From Spirochaeta isovalerica (GTDB lineage Bacteria > Spirochaetota > Spirochaetia > DSM-2461), in assembly GCF_014207565.1 (NCBI RefSeq), contig NZ_JACHGJ010000004.1, forward strand, positions 186,001 through 250,000: a DNA stretch of 64,000 bases, written 5' to 3'. The position numbers and the translations under genes were made by a program. Each line of letters starts with the position of its first letter. Positions within the stretch are counted from its first letter, which is position 1. Below are positions 34,816 through 43,283 of the stretch, piece after piece. Under the pieces are notes generated by a model that was not told the origin of the DNA, made no database searches, and was given only the letters and a program-made list of their open reading frames with translations.

Positions 34816-35564
34816 GTTACTACTCTCTTGAACTCAGCCGCTCTGTACAATTCGTCCTCTTTGTGATTAACAGGATGAAGAAAAACGGGAGAGATGGATA
34901 TATTTCCTTTCAGTATAGCAGAAGAATCCTCACCTGACAGGTCAGAAGATTCAATTCCCTTGCCGGAGAGAAAATAATAGTTATATCCCCGGGGAGCCTT
35001 AAAGGTCACCAGCTCATCGTCGTAAATCCTGATCGAGGGGTGGGTGATTTCCACATCCCAGTCCCTTCCTAACTGCTCAGGAATATTGATATTGACGAAA
35101 TGATCCTTATGCCACAGTTTCTGTAATATCTCAAGGTTTCCTCCGATAAAAGCAGAAGCTTGAGAAAAATCAAAAGGTCCATGCTTTTTAGCCAGAGAAA
35201 CAGCGATGCCCGGGACATTGTTGAGCGAGGCCTGCCGTGCTGCTGCAGCCGTACCGGAATAGAGAATATCAGTACCGAGATTCGGCCCGAGATTTATTCC
35301 GGAAATCACCAGATCGATAGAATCGGGTATTGCACCGAGAAGAGATATGGCTACGCAATCAGAAGGGGTCCCGCTGCAGGCGAAAACCTGAGGTTCGATT
35401 TCAACGGTTCTGATGGCATCATGAAGAGTAATAGACTGTGATTTTCCGCTTCTGTCGCCATCGGGAGCCATGATCCAGACATTGTGTTCTTTTTGGAGAA
35501 AAGCATGAAGAGATCTGAGACCGGGACTGTCTACACCGTCATCGTTGGTCAGTAGAATCGTCAA
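34812..35564 (-). CDS. surE: 5'/3'-nucleotidase SurE
   Basis: 250 residues. Dephosphorylates nucleoside 5'- and 3'-monophosphates (stationary-phase survival protein). Motifs are ILLTNDDGVDSPGL (metal-binding Asp pair), MAPDGDRSGKS and SGINLGPNLGTDILYSGT. It follows the galactokinase-like gene by 3 bases and overlaps the TPR gene. Confidence 0.95.
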   Translation of the reverse strand: MTILLTNDDGVDSPGLRSLHAFLQKEHNVWIMAPDGDRSGKSQSITLHDAIRTVEIEPQVFACSGTPSDCVAISLLGAIPDSIDLVISGINLGPNLGTDILYSGTAAAARQASLNNVPGIAVSLAKKHGPFDFSQASAFIGGNLEILQKLWHKDHFVNINIPEQLGRDWDVEITHPSIRIYDDELVTFKAPRGYNYYFLSGKGIESSDLSGEDSSAILKGNISISPVFLHPVNHKEDELYRAAEFKRVVT

Positions 35565-35567
35565 CCG

Positions 35568-36728
35568 TCACCTCTCTTCGGGATAGATAATTTTAACCCC
35601 CGAGGAAGGTTTGCAGATAAAATCTTCCGCTTTAAAACCGAATATTCTCTCGTACTCTTCCAGGTGTTCTTCGTACGTACCGATTTTATCTTTTTCGATC
35701 AGAGTTACCGTACAGCCGCCATAACCTTTACCGGTCAATCGGGAGCCGAGAACGCCCTGCGTTTCCAGCGCTCTCTTTACAAGCCAGTCCAGCTCGGGAC
35801 AGGAGACATCAAACTGATTTCTCAGACTATCGTGGGACCGGCTCAAAAGCCGACCGCACATAACCATGTCTTCCTGTTCCAGAAAACCTTTCATATCGAG
35901 AACTCTCTGATTTTCATCCAGGATATGCATGGACCGGCGTCTCGTATCTTCACTGACGCCTTCTATGCTGAGGCTGAGATCCTTCTTGGTAAAGTCCCGC
36001 AGGGAAGAACCGCTCTTCTTCGATGAAAGAGCATCAACGATAGTTCGAAAATCTTCATAATAATCTATTTCGTCGTCTATCTCGATAAGAGAAGGTGGTA
36101 TTCTGGTATCGGTAATGAGGAAACAGTGATCCCTGAATTCCAATGGAATATATTCGTACTCAAGACTCCGGGTGTCCAGAAACATAGCCTGTCCCTCCCG
36201 GGCATAGTAAGTCAACAGAAAAGAGGAAATACCGGTTTTCTGTCCGAGGAAAACCGATTCAGACTGCCTTGCCGCTTCGATAACCTGAACGTCAGTCAGT
36301 TCCAGTTCGAAGAGTTTCTTGAGAGCGACTGTCAGAGCGATAGCCATAGCTGATGAAGAGGCTAAACCGATACCTTCGGGAATATCTCCCCAGATAGTAA
36401 TATCAACACCTTTGAGGACGCAGCCGATGCGTAGAAGCGAAGAGATGACACCTTTGGGATAATTAGCCCAGCGGTCTTCTCTTTTCTTTTTCAAGTTGGA
36501 GATCGTTGTTTTTTTTCTTTCATCGTAATTCACGGAATAAAAGCGGAGAGAGTTATCATTTCTTCTGGAAACAGCGACCTGGACATATCTGTCTATGGCC
36601 ACAGAAAGGACATACCCTTCTGAGAATTCCGTGTATTCCCCAAGCAAATTGATCTTCCCCGGAGCTGATGCAATCACTTCCGGTTCAGAGCCATATTCTT
36701 TTTTATGAAGGGAAACAATCTCATTCAT
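35568..36728 (-). CDS. GHMP kinase of the galactokinase family, catalytic Asp apparently missing
   Basis: 386 residues from the ATG at 36728. The GHMP fold is clear: APGKINLLGEY (22-32), the ATP loop PEGIGLASSSAMAI (117-130) and the C-terminal GSRLTGKGYGGCTV. Two active-site changes stand out: the galactose-binding GEHTD reads GEYTE, and the catalytic GIMDQ reads GISSF (166-170), so the base Asp is Ser. It may phosphorylate another sugar by a different route, or be a non-enzymatic relative. No gal genes are adjacent; surE follows after 3 bases. Automatic naming as galK would be misleading. Confidence 0.78.
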   Translation of the reverse strand: MNEIVSLHKKEYGSEPEVIASAPGKINLLGEYTEFSEGYVLSVAIDRYVQVAVSRRNDNSLRFYSVNYDERKKTTISNLKKKREDRWANYPKGVISSLLRIGCVLKGVDITIWGDIPEGIGLASSSAMAIALTVALKKLFELELTDVQVIEAARQSESVFLGQKTGISSFLLTYYAREGQAMFLDTRSLEYEYIPLEFRDHCFLITDTRIPPSLIEIDDEIDYYEDFRTIVDALSSKKSGSSLRDFTKKDLSLSIEGVSEDTRRRSMHILDENQRVLDMKGFLEQEDMVMCGRLLSRSHDSLRNQFDVSCPELDWLVKRALETQGVLGSRLTGKGYGGCTVTLIEKDKIGTYEEHLEEYERIFGFKAEDFICKPSSGVKIIYPEER

Positions 36729-37014
36729 AATCAAGCACCTGATGTTTAAGCTCTAATACACTATTCATCTTAAGTCTGAATCACCTTTTTATCAACAGAA
36801 TTCCCCCTGAGAAGCCCGGCCTCCCAAAACGGAGTTACGCAAACAAGCTCCCCGAGCCACTATTAGATTATATTCCATTTAAAAGATAATTGAAAGCACG
36901 CTAATTTGCACACACACAACACCCCGATGCACGGGGTGTTGCCGATGACGCGATCTTTAGAGCGTCAAACATTTCCCGATGCACGGGGTGTTGCCGATGA
37001 CGCGATCCTCTGAG
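36729..37014. other. Intergenic region between the galK-like gene and rpmE
   Basis: Non-coding stretch of about 290 bases. It holds the galK-like promoter area (AT-rich, 36730-36790), a region without recognised structure (36790-36920), and then a tandem pair of 33-base repeats forming the double-hairpin element listed separately. No tRNA-like cloverleaf and no convincing small ORF were seen. Confidence 0.6.
36919..37013. repeat. Tandem double-hairpin repeat element (two copies)
   Basis: Two 33-base identical copies at 36923-36955 and 36975-37007, 52 bases apart. Copy 1 has stem AACACCCC/GGGGTGTT (36919-36926/36933-36940) and a second stem GACGC/GCGTC around GATCTTTAGA. In copy 2 the second hairpin is truncated into the rpmE terminator. 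The 3' half, TTGCC...GCGATC..., recurs at 52437-52461. Only two copies and no spacer array, so not CRISPR. Confidence 0.8.
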
Positions 37015-37044
37015 CAAAAAAAAAGCCGTCCCGAAGGACAGCTT
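37015..37044 (-). terminator. rpmE/rho operon terminator
   Basis: On the minus strand AAGCTGTCC-TTCG-GGACGGCTT (37023-37044) with a UUCG tetraloop, followed by about nine Ts. A textbook intrinsic terminator 17 bases after the rpmE stop. Confidence 0.88.
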
Positions 37045-37060
37045 CTCAAAGATTTTAAAA

Positions 37061-37270
37061 TCAGTCTTTGTTTTTGATACCGTATCTTTTGTTGAACTTT
37101 TCAATTCTACCGGCTGTATCGACAAGCTTCTGCTTACCGGTAAAGAAGGGGTGACAGGCTGAACAGATTTCCAGTTCGAGATCACCGTTTGTGTTTTTCA
37201 CTTCGAAAGTGTTACCGCAGGCGCAGGAAATCTTGGCCAGCTCATATTTCGGATGTATTCCGTCTTTCAT
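37061..37270 (-). CDS. rpmE: 50S ribosomal protein L31, zinc-binding form
   Basis: 69 residues. Begins [19 protein letters not shown] and carries the C+ cysteine set (CACG and [10 protein letters not shown]). It is 45 bases downstream of rho, the common rho-rpmE order in bacteria. Confidence 0.96.
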   Translation of the reverse strand: MKDGIHPKYELAKISCACGNTFEVKNTNGDLELEICSACHPFFTGKQKLVDTAGRIEKFNKRYGIKNKD

Positions 37271-37315
37271 TTATATTTCCTCCAAGGGGCTCCGTTTCAA
37301 AGACCCCGTTTTTAA

Positions 37316-39091
37316 TCAGGCCGTAGTATTCATTGACCTGAGGAACGCTTCATTATTCTTAGTTTTCCTCATTTTGTCAACAATCATCTCAGTGATCTGT
37401 ATATCATCCATAGGACTGATTACTTTTCTCAGGATCCACATCTTGTTGAGCTCTTCATTCGTCAGCAGAAGATCCTCTTTTCTGGTTCCCGATTTCTTCA
37501 GGTTGATGGCAGGATAGAGACGTTTGTCCGCCATTTTCCTATCCAGAACGACTTCCATGTTACCGGTACCTTTAAACTCTTCAAAAATAACTTCATCCAT
37601 ACGGCTTCCTGTATCGATAAGCGCCGTGGATACGATTGTCAGGCTACCGCCGTGTTCAATATTTCTGGCCGCTCCGAAAAACCGTTTCGGTCTGTGAAGT
37701 GCATTGGAGTCGACACCGCCGGAAAGAATTTTTCCCGATGTGGGAACGGTCTGGTTATAAGCTCTGGCAAGACGGGTAATGGAATCGAGAAGTATGACGA
37801 CGTCTTTTTTATGTTCAGTCAGCCTTTTAGCTTTTTCGAGAACCATCTCCGCGACCTGTACATGACGGGAAGCCGGTTCGTCAAAAGTGGACGCGACAAC
37901 TTCACCCTGTACGCATCTCTTCATATCCGTTACCTCTTCGGGACGTTCATCAATAAGAAGTACGATAAGATGTACTTCCGGATGGTTTTCCGTTATGGCA
38001 TTGGCTATTTTCTGCAGGAAAATTGTCTTTCCCGTTCTCGGGGGAGATACGATAAGACCTCTCTGTCCCTTTCCGATCGGAGAGAAAAGATTGATCATCC
38101 TCGTAGAGGGATCAGCAGATTTCGTCTCCATATTGAGCCTTTCCTGGGGAAAAAGAGGCGTCAGGTTTTCAAAGGCGACGCGGGACTGGGCCGCAATGGG
38201 ATCATCGTAGTTGATAGTTTCAACCCTGAGCATGGCAAAAAAGCGCTCGCCTTCCTTGGGGGACCGGATCTGACCGTATACAGTATCCCCTGTCCTCAGA
38301 TTAAAAAGCCTAATCTGCGATGGCGAGACATAAATATCATCGCCGCCGGGAAGATAGGAATTATGCGCAGACCGCAAGAAGCCGTATCCATCTGGAAGGA
38401 TTTCCAAAGCGCCTTCGGCGAAAATGACACCATTTAAATCTATATGGGCTTTAAGAATGGCGAATATTAATTCCTGCTTCTTCAATGTTATCAGATCATC
38501 GCGGTCAAGCCCCATATCGATGGCGAACTGCCTGAGATCGGGCATGGTTTTATTGCTCAGTTCATTTATTGTGATTCTGGGTTGATCATCAGTGGGTAGC
38601 GGAGCCTGTTTAGGAGGCTTGGATGATGACTCTCTTTTGGATCTGTTATTTCTATTTCTGGAATAATTTCCCCGTCTCGATGAAGAACGATTGTCATTTC
38701 TTTTTCTGGAATCGTCATTTGCATCATCAGAGTTATCAGAGCCGGATTCAACAGGCTGCTGTTTTTCTCTATCATCGGCAGACGACTCTGCGGGATTCTC
38801 ATCAACCGGCTCTTCCGCAGCGGCTTTTTTAACAGTGCGCTTGCGTTTGGCAACAGGCTTCGCCGGTTCTGAATCTTCAGTATTATCAGAAACGGAGTCG
38901 TCTCCACTTGTCTCATCGTTCTCTGTTTCAGTCTTTTTGGATTTAACTCTAACCGCTCTTTTACGCTTGGGTTTGACGACTTCTTCCTGAGCCGTTTCGA
39001 CTTCGAGATCAAGTTCCGGTTGAGACGAATCTGAAATTTCAGCCGTGTTTTCTTCAACTAAAGGAGACTGATTCTTACGAATAATAGCCAT
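37316..39091 (-). CDS. rho: Transcription termination factor Rho with long charged N-terminal extension
   Basis: 591 residues against about 420 in E. coli. Residues about 1-170 are low-complexity: acidic stretches alternating with KRKR basic patches and an RNRNNRSKR segment. The normal Rho follows: N-domain ([13 protein letters not shown]), RNA-binding domain ([14 protein letters not shown]), Walker A SPPRTGKT and [12 protein letters not shown]. Spirochaetes and actinobacteria often have such inserts that widen RNA binding. Start supported by GGAG 6 bases upstream. Co-transcribed with rpmE. Confidence 0.95.
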   Translation of the reverse strand: MAIIRKNQSPLVEENTAEISDSSQPELDLEVETAQEEVVKPKRKRAVRVKSKKTETENDETSGDDSVSDNTEDSEPAKPVAKRKRTVKKAAAEEPVDENPAESSADDREKQQPVESGSDNSDDANDDSRKRNDNRSSSRRGNYSRNRNNRSKRESSSKPPKQAPLPTDDQPRITINELSNKTMPDLRQFAIDMGLDRDDLITLKKQELIFAILKAHIDLNGVIFAEGALEILPDGYGFLRSAHNSYLPGGDDIYVSPSQIRLFNLRTGDTVYGQIRSPKEGERFFAMLRVETINYDDPIAAQSRVAFENLTPLFPQERLNMETKSADPSTRMINLFSPIGKGQRGLIVSPPRTGKTIFLQKIANAITENHPEVHLIVLLIDERPEEVTDMKRCVQGEVVASTFDEPASRHVQVAEMVLEKAKRLTEHKKDVVILLDSITRLARAYNQTVPTSGKILSGGVDSNALHRPKRFFGAARNIEHGGSLTIVSTALIDTGSRMDEVIFEEFKGTGNMEVVLDRKMADKRLYPAINLKKSGTRKEDLLLTNEELNKMWILRKVISPMDDIQITEMIVDKMRKTKNNEAFLRSMNTTA

Positions 39092-39225
39092 GATTTCTCC
39101 AAATTATTTTCTATGTATATATAAAATATTGATTATTTTTTAGTAAATGATGTGAACCGGTATGCGGGAAGCACAAAAGAAATTCATTATTACTTAATTC
39201 AATATATTGATTCATTTATTAACTG

Positions 39226-39720
39226 TCAATAGTCAATATGCGAAATCAAATCAATAAGCATGGAGATAGCCTGCTTTGCAGTCTCACCTCTTATTGCGGC
39301 TCTATCGCCCTCGAAATGATAAATCCGGCTCAGGACCGTCCCCTTTTTTAAGGCGACACCTATCCAGACCGTTCCTACAGGCTTCTCAGCCGTTCCTCCG
39401 CCGGGACCGGCGATTCCCGAGACAGCTAGGGAACAATCAGCAGTGCTGCGCTTCAGCGCACCTTCAGCCATTGCCCTGACGGTTTCATCGGAAACAGCGC
39501 CGAAATGCTCCAGAGTCTCAGCCGGGACTCCAATCAGTTTCTCTTTGGAATCATTGGAATAGGTGATAAAACCACCCCAGAAAACTTCGGAACTTCCGGC
39601 CATATCGGTCATTATCTTGGCAATAAGCCCGCCTGTACAGGACTCGGCAGCTGTCATTGTCATATGTCTCTCCAACAGGAGGTGATAAAGCGATTTTGCC
39701 GAAACCGAAAGATCAGACAC
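39226..39720 (-). CDS. pncC: CinA C-terminal domain protein (nicotinamide-nucleotide amidase type)
   Basis: 164 residues. Stand-alone CinA C-domain that deamidates nicotinamide mononucleotide in pyridine-nucleotide recycling. Motifs are AAESCTGGLIAKIMTD, FITYSNDSKEKLIGV and AVSGIAGPGGGT. It overlaps the bactofilin upstream by 8 bases, so it is the last gene of the response regulator-TPR-bactofilin unit. Confidence 0.9.
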   Translation of the reverse strand: MSDLSVSAKSLYHLLLERHMTMTAAESCTGGLIAKIMTDMAGSSEVFWGGFITYSNDSKEKLIGVPAETLEHFGAVSDETVRAMAEGALKRSTADCSLAVSGIAGPGGGTAEKPVGTVWIGVALKKGTVLSRIYHFEGDRAAIRGETAKQAISMLIDLISHIDY

Positions 39721-40102
39721 TCTTAACCGACTGTTTCAGCTGAGATACCGTAGCGGAGAATATATCGATGTCTTCCGGGTTGCGGATCATCTCACATTCC
39801 CCATCAAACTCAACACCTTCGGCCACTTTGAGATTAGGAGTCCGGATATTACCGAATATCTTTCCGCTTTCCAGCATTTCAAGCTTTTCGGAAGCCTCAA
39901 TGTTTCCGATAACTTTTCCGCCGACAATAATGGTGCGAACTTTAATCTGAGCTCTCACTTCAGCGTCTTTTTCAATATATAGGAAACCGTCCGATTCAAT
40001 ATTCCCCTCAAAAAAACCGTCAATTTTCAGAGAGTCATTAAATCTCATCGTTCCTTTAAAGGATGTTTCACTTCCGAGTACTGTTGAATTGTTTTCTGTC
40101 AT
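39713..40102 (-). CDS. Bactofilin
   Basis: 129 residues. Polymer-forming cytoskeletal protein: a right-handed beta-helix of short turns (SLKIDGFFEGNIESDG, VRTIIVGGKVIGNIE, LKVAEGVEFDGECEM) between unstructured ends. Bactofilins assemble without nucleotide and position cell-wall enzymes in curved or helical cells. A second bactofilin is at 43772-44233. Confidence 0.88.
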   Translation of the reverse strand: MTENNSTVLGSETSFKGTMRFNDSLKIDGFFEGNIESDGFLYIEKDAEVRAQIKVRTIIVGGKVIGNIEASEKLEMLESGKIFGNIRTPNLKVAEGVEFDGECEMIRNPEDIDIFSATVSQLKQSVKSV

Positions 40103-40135
40103 TATTCTATAACCTGTCTGCCAGCCCCGAATGGA

Positions 40136-40357
40136 CTACTTTGATGTCATTACGAACACGCCATCCCAATCTTCAGATGGCGGATTGCTCATATAATGTT
40201 TACATCTGGCATAATACACTTTCGAAGGACCATCGTCACTATCAATTTTCAAAGCCTGGGCGAATTTTTTGATGGCTTCACCGAAAGACCGCTCTTTATA
40301 GAGGACTCTACCCTCTTCGAATAGAGCGATTACTTTCTTTTTCTCTTCGGAAACCAT
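40136..40357 (-). CDS. Small TPR protein
   Basis: 73 residues: one TPR unit (FEEGRVLYKERSFGEAIKKF) followed by the ending NPPSEDWDGVFVMTSK, a pattern found at the C-terminus of TPR-bearing adenylate cyclases in spirochaetes. It lies between the response regulator (10 bases downstream of it) and the bactofilin. Likely real; role unknown. Confidence 0.75.
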   Translation of the reverse strand: MVSEEKKKVIALFEEGRVLYKERSFGEAIKKFAQALKIDSDDGPSKVYYARCKHYMSNPPSEDWDGVFVMTSK

Positions 40358-40367
40358 ATAAACTCTC

Positions 40368-41105
40368 CTAATTCAGGACTTTACTGTCGGTATTATTCCA
40401 TTTACTGAAATGTTTTTCAAAATGCTCGTCGAGATCCTCGAGAGACAGCTCGTATTTTTTCAACTCCGCATCACGGCTCTGAAGCTGAATGATTTCATCT
40501 TCGAGACCGGCTATAGCCGACAATGTTGTTTCACATTCAAGCTTAACGCTTTCAGAGAACTTCTGCACAGCCTGGGCATCTTTTATATCGAGCTTCTTGA
40601 CATCTTCGAGAAGATCGGTAACAGGTTTTTTAAGATGCTCTGTAAGATAAACAAGCGATTTATTTAAAGACTCATAGACAGCCATTCTTCTCTCTCTGTG
40701 AGAGATCTGATTAATTACGGCGCTATGACGCAAAACAGCTCTGATGCGCGCCAGAACTTCCGAAAAGTTGAAGGGTTTAATTATATAATCGTCAATACCG
40801 AGTTCAAAACCCTCGACCTTGTCTTTCACTTCATCCATGGCGGAAAACATGATTATCGGTATATTCTTGTACTCTTTATATTTATCGCTTTGCTTGAGAA
40901 GCTTAGTGATCTCCCAGCCAGTAAGTCCCGGCATAATATTATCAAGGAGTATCAGGTCCGGATTTTCATCCACGACTTTCTGAAGTCCGGATTCGCCGTC
41001 ATCTGCCAGGGAAACGTCAAACCCCAGTCTGGTCAGCATAACTTCAAAGAGTTCGAGATTGATTCTTTCATCGTCTATAATCAGTATTTTGTTGTTAGTA
41101 TCCAT
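40368..41105 (-). CDS. Response regulator with C-terminal coiled region
   Basis: 245 residues. Receiver domain (1-125) with D11/D12, phospho-acceptor D55 in LILLDNIMPG, and the Lys of YIIKPFNF. The C-terminal half is helical (HRERRMAVYESLNKSLVYL) with no DNA-binding domain or enzymatic motif, so it signals through protein contacts. No histidine kinase gene is adjacent. With TPR and bactofilin it may modulate envelope structure (inference). Confidence 0.88.
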   Translation of the reverse strand: MDTNNKILIIDDERINLELFEVMLTRLGFDVSLADDGESGLQKVVDENPDLILLDNIMPGLTGWEITKLLKQSDKYKEYKNIPIIMFSAMDEVKDKVEGFELGIDDYIIKPFNFSEVLARIRAVLRHSAVINQISHRERRMAVYESLNKSLVYLTEHLKKPVTDLLEDVKKLDIKDAQAVQKFSESVKLECETTLSAIAGLEDEIIQLQSRDAELKKYELSLEDLDEHFEKHFSKWNNTDSKVLN

Positions 41106-41197
41106 GTCATACCCCTCTTTGCTATTGTCCTATACAACATTTGACTTGTCAACTTATCAGTTGTCTGCAGGTGAATATCAATTGAACGGATAAAAAA

Positions 41198-41233
41198 AAA
41201 GACTCAGTCCAGGTTTCCCCGAACGGAGTCTTT
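41198..41233 (-). terminator. Terminator after the HU gene
   Basis: On the minus strand AAAGACTC (41226-41233) pairs with GAGTCTTT (41198-41205) across a 20-base loop, followed by a run of Ts. Five bases past the HU stop codon. Confidence 0.8.
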
Positions 41234-41237
41234 GTTT

Positions 41238-41555
41238 TTATTGAGCATCGGGTTCTTTTCTCAGATCCCATGCCAGGGTTTTCAGCTCTTTACCGGGCCT
41301 GAATACTGTCACTCCGTGGCTTTCCACGGGAACGACTTCGCCGGTTTTCGGATTTCGGGCTTTTTCCCGCCCTTTCCGGGTCCTGATTTCAAAGGTCCCG
41401 AATCCGCGAAGTTCAACGATGCGGTCATCTTCAAGCGCTTGTTTTACTTCTTCAAAAAACTTATCAATTACAGTGTGTATATCTTTACGGCTGATTCCTG
41501 AATCTTCGTAGATATGCTCAATAATCTCAGCTTTTGTTAACTTGACATCTGTCAT
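41238..41555 (-). CDS. HU/IHF-family DNA-binding protein
   Basis: 105 residues. Histone-like protein: LTKAEIIEHIYEDSGISRKD opening, VELRGFGTFEIRTRKGR arm and ARNPKTGEVV with the usual KxxFxP-like FRPGKELK. It bends and compacts DNA. The 26-base gap from rpsT suggests co-transcription or close coupling. Confidence 0.93.
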   Translation of the reverse strand: MTDVKLTKAEIIEHIYEDSGISRKDIHTVIDKFFEEVKQALEDDRIVELRGFGTFEIRTRKGREKARNPKTGEVVPVESHGVTVFRPGKELKTLAWDLRKEPDAQ

Positions 41556-41581
41556 GCGTTACTCTGGTCTGCACTCAGACT

Positions 41582-41848
41582 TTAAGAAGCCATTCCTACA
41601 AGAACTTTGTGAAGTCTTGATTTCTTACGTGCAGCAGTATTTTTGTGATACACACCTTTACCGGCAGCCGTGTCGATAAGCTTAACAAATTTCTTGAAGT
41701 TTACCTCCGCAGCTTCGCGGTCATGTTTTTTTACGGCAACCTCAAAAGCTTTGATGCTGGTCCGCACTGAACTCTTGATAGTTTTATTCCGCATTCTGCG
41801 TGTGAGACTCTGTCTGTGTCTCTTCGCAGCATTGAGTGAATTAGGCAA
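41582..41848 (-). CDS. rpsT: 30S ribosomal protein S20
   Basis: 88 residues, highly basic: MPNSLNAAKRHRQSLTRRMRN start, and the standard VDTAAGKGVYHKNTAARKKSR segment near the end. Normal length. Confidence 0.95.
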   Translation of the reverse strand: MPNSLNAAKRHRQSLTRRMRNKTIKSSVRTSIKAFEVAVKKHDREAAEVNFKKFVKLIDTAAGKGVYHKNTAARKKSRLHKVLVGMAS

Positions 41849-41970
41849 ATTCTTACCTCCAATATTTTAATGCCCTACATAAAGTACGACGTCTGAAAAA
41901 ATTACCAAATAAACCGCCCCATGTCAATATGAATTGCATTAGTGACCGTCTATTTACCGGATAGAACATT

Positions 41971-42088
41971 CTGGGCTGAGATTGGATCTAAATCAAGGCA
42001 GGGCAACGAGTACGATGCGAGTGTACAAAAGTACAGGAGCAACGCACGCAGTTGTTCTAACGCAGAGTTAGATTCAAGATCAGCGCAG
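41971..42088. repeat. 118-bp MITE-like inverted-repeat element
   Basis: Left end 41971-41994 and right end 42065-42088 are inverse complements at 19 of 24 positions (both read CTG-GCTGA...ATCTAA-TC outside-in). The middle contains a small TGTAC-AAAA-GTACA stem-loop and no ORF. The size, terminal inverted repeats and lack of coding fit a MITE or a long structured intergenic repeat. It sits between rpsT and a zinc-ribbon gene. Copy number elsewhere is unknown. Confidence 0.65.
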
Positions 42089-42097
42089 AAAAAAAAA

Positions 42098-42122
42098 AGG
42101 GGTGGCCTTTGACGCCTCCCCT
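42098..42122 (-). terminator. Terminator after the zinc-ribbon gene
   Basis: On the minus strand AGGGGAGGC (42114-42122) pairs with GCCACCCCT (42098-42106) with one mismatch and a 7-base loop, followed by about nine Ts. Confidence 0.82.
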
Positions 42123-42141
42123 CTCATTACTTAAACAGAAA

Positions 42142-42312
42142 TTATCTGAAATCGCTAGGTTTTCTTTCCTGTCTATTGCATTTGTCGCATTCCGCGTGAT
42201 GCTTCATTTTTCCATTAGCAAAAATGGATCTCATTTTAACTTCTCCACCACAGGGGCAGAAGAATTTATGTGTACCCGAAGTGGTACGGGCGTTTTTACT
42301 GACTCCAGCCAT
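42142..42312 (-). CDS. 56-residue zinc-ribbon protein
   Basis: ATG at 42310-42312 with AAGGAG 7 bases upstream, TAA at 42142-42144. The product opens MAGVSKNARTTSGTHKFFCP and has a CPC pair, then CDKC: a four-cysteine zinc-ribbon spacing with a basic middle (MKHHAEC). Highly charged, unstructured ends. Probably nucleic-acid- or ribosome-associated (inference). Conserved hypothetical proteins of this kind occur in spirochaetes. It follows the PSP1 gene by 65 bases and precedes a strong terminator. Confidence 0.75.
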   Translation of the reverse strand: MAGVSKNARTTSGTHKFFCPCGGEVKMRSIFANGKMKHHAECDKCNRQERKPSDFR

Positions 42313-42377
42313 GATAAAACTCCTTATACAATACGGGGCATCTTATAAGAATAAAGTTACCCTGTCAATATACTATA

Positions 42378-43271
42378 TCAATTTTCAGGAGAGACCGTCA
42401 ATTTCCAGCTTCTCTTTTCGCTGTTGTATTCAAAAGAAGATGCGGGAATATCAAAAAACCTGCTACCTTCTCCGGAAACTTTTACTGTTCTAGAGAAGAT
42501 ATTTATCTCTTTGACAACATAATACACTTTGCCGAAATAAACTTTATTGCCTTCGGAAGGCAGTTTCTTTCTCTCTTCCTGATAATAATCATACTCATAG
42601 GAAAGACAACAGAGCAGACGGCCGCAGGGGCCTGAAATTTTCATGGAATTGAGAGAGAGGTTCTGATCCTTAGCCATTTTTATGGAAACCGGCCTGAGGT
42701 CATCCATGACACCGTGACAACAGTAGTCACGTCCGCATACTCCGAGACCGCCTAGAACACGGGACTCATCGCGGACTCCGATCTGTCTCAATTCTATCCT
42801 CATCTTAAAAATGGAAACCAGATTTTTTACAAGTTCGCGGAAATCAACCCGGGCTTCAGCTGTAAAAAAGAAAAGGACTTTTGCCTCATCGACCAGGTAG
42901 TGAGCCCCTACAAGCTTCATATCCAGTTTCTGCTCCCTGATGCGATCACGGCAGATTTTAAAGGCTTCTTCTTCCTTCTGGTTATTTTGCTCTTTCTTCT
43001 CAAGATCTTCTTCGTTTGCCTTGCGTATATAACGTTTCAGGTCTTTTTTGCTGCAGTTTTTCTGGCCGCAGCACACGGGACCGAGAGCGGAGACGAGATC
43101 TCGTCCATACCTGGTTTCGATGATGACTTTCTCCCCTTTTTCAAAGGAGATTCCCGCATCAATTTCGCAAATTTCAGTTTCACCTGAATAATCTATTTTA
43201 AAACGATAGGGAATTTTTTCTACGGTGGATTCCACCATTTCATCCCTTTCGACTACTGCTTCCTTTTCCAA
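42378..43271 (-). CDS. PSP1-domain protein (YaaT/RicT type)
   Basis: 297 residues. PSP1 core: GVRDESRVLGGLGVCGRDYCC, ISGPCGRLLCCLSYEYDYY, and several cysteines (CCGQKNCSKKD) that in Bacillus RicT help form an Fe-S-containing complex with RicA and RicF affecting RNase Y. The start is the ATG of MEKEAVVERDEM at 43271. It lies 12 bases downstream of the YaaR-like gene, as yaaR and yaaT are near one another in Bacillus. Confidence 0.92.
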   Translation of the reverse strand: MEKEAVVERDEMVESTVEKIPYRFKIDYSGETEICEIDAGISFEKGEKVIIETRYGRDLVSALGPVCCGQKNCSKKDLKRYIRKANEEDLEKKEQNNQKEEEAFKICRDRIREQKLDMKLVGAHYLVDEAKVLFFFTAEARVDFRELVKNLVSIFKMRIELRQIGVRDESRVLGGLGVCGRDYCCHGVMDDLRPVSIKMAKDQNLSLNSMKISGPCGRLLCCLSYEYDYYQEERKKLPSEGNKVYFGKVYYVVKEINIFSRTVKVSGEGSRFFDIPASSFEYNSEKRSWKLTVSPEN

Positions 43272-43283
43272 AAGAAAACTCCT

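Noticed and set aside
36923-37007. CRISPR array
   Set aside because: Only two repeats, 52 bases apart, hairpin-forming and matching an element elsewhere; no spacers or cas genes.
37191-37517. Plus-strand frame opposite rpmE and rho
   Set aside because: Shadow of ribosomal and Rho genes.
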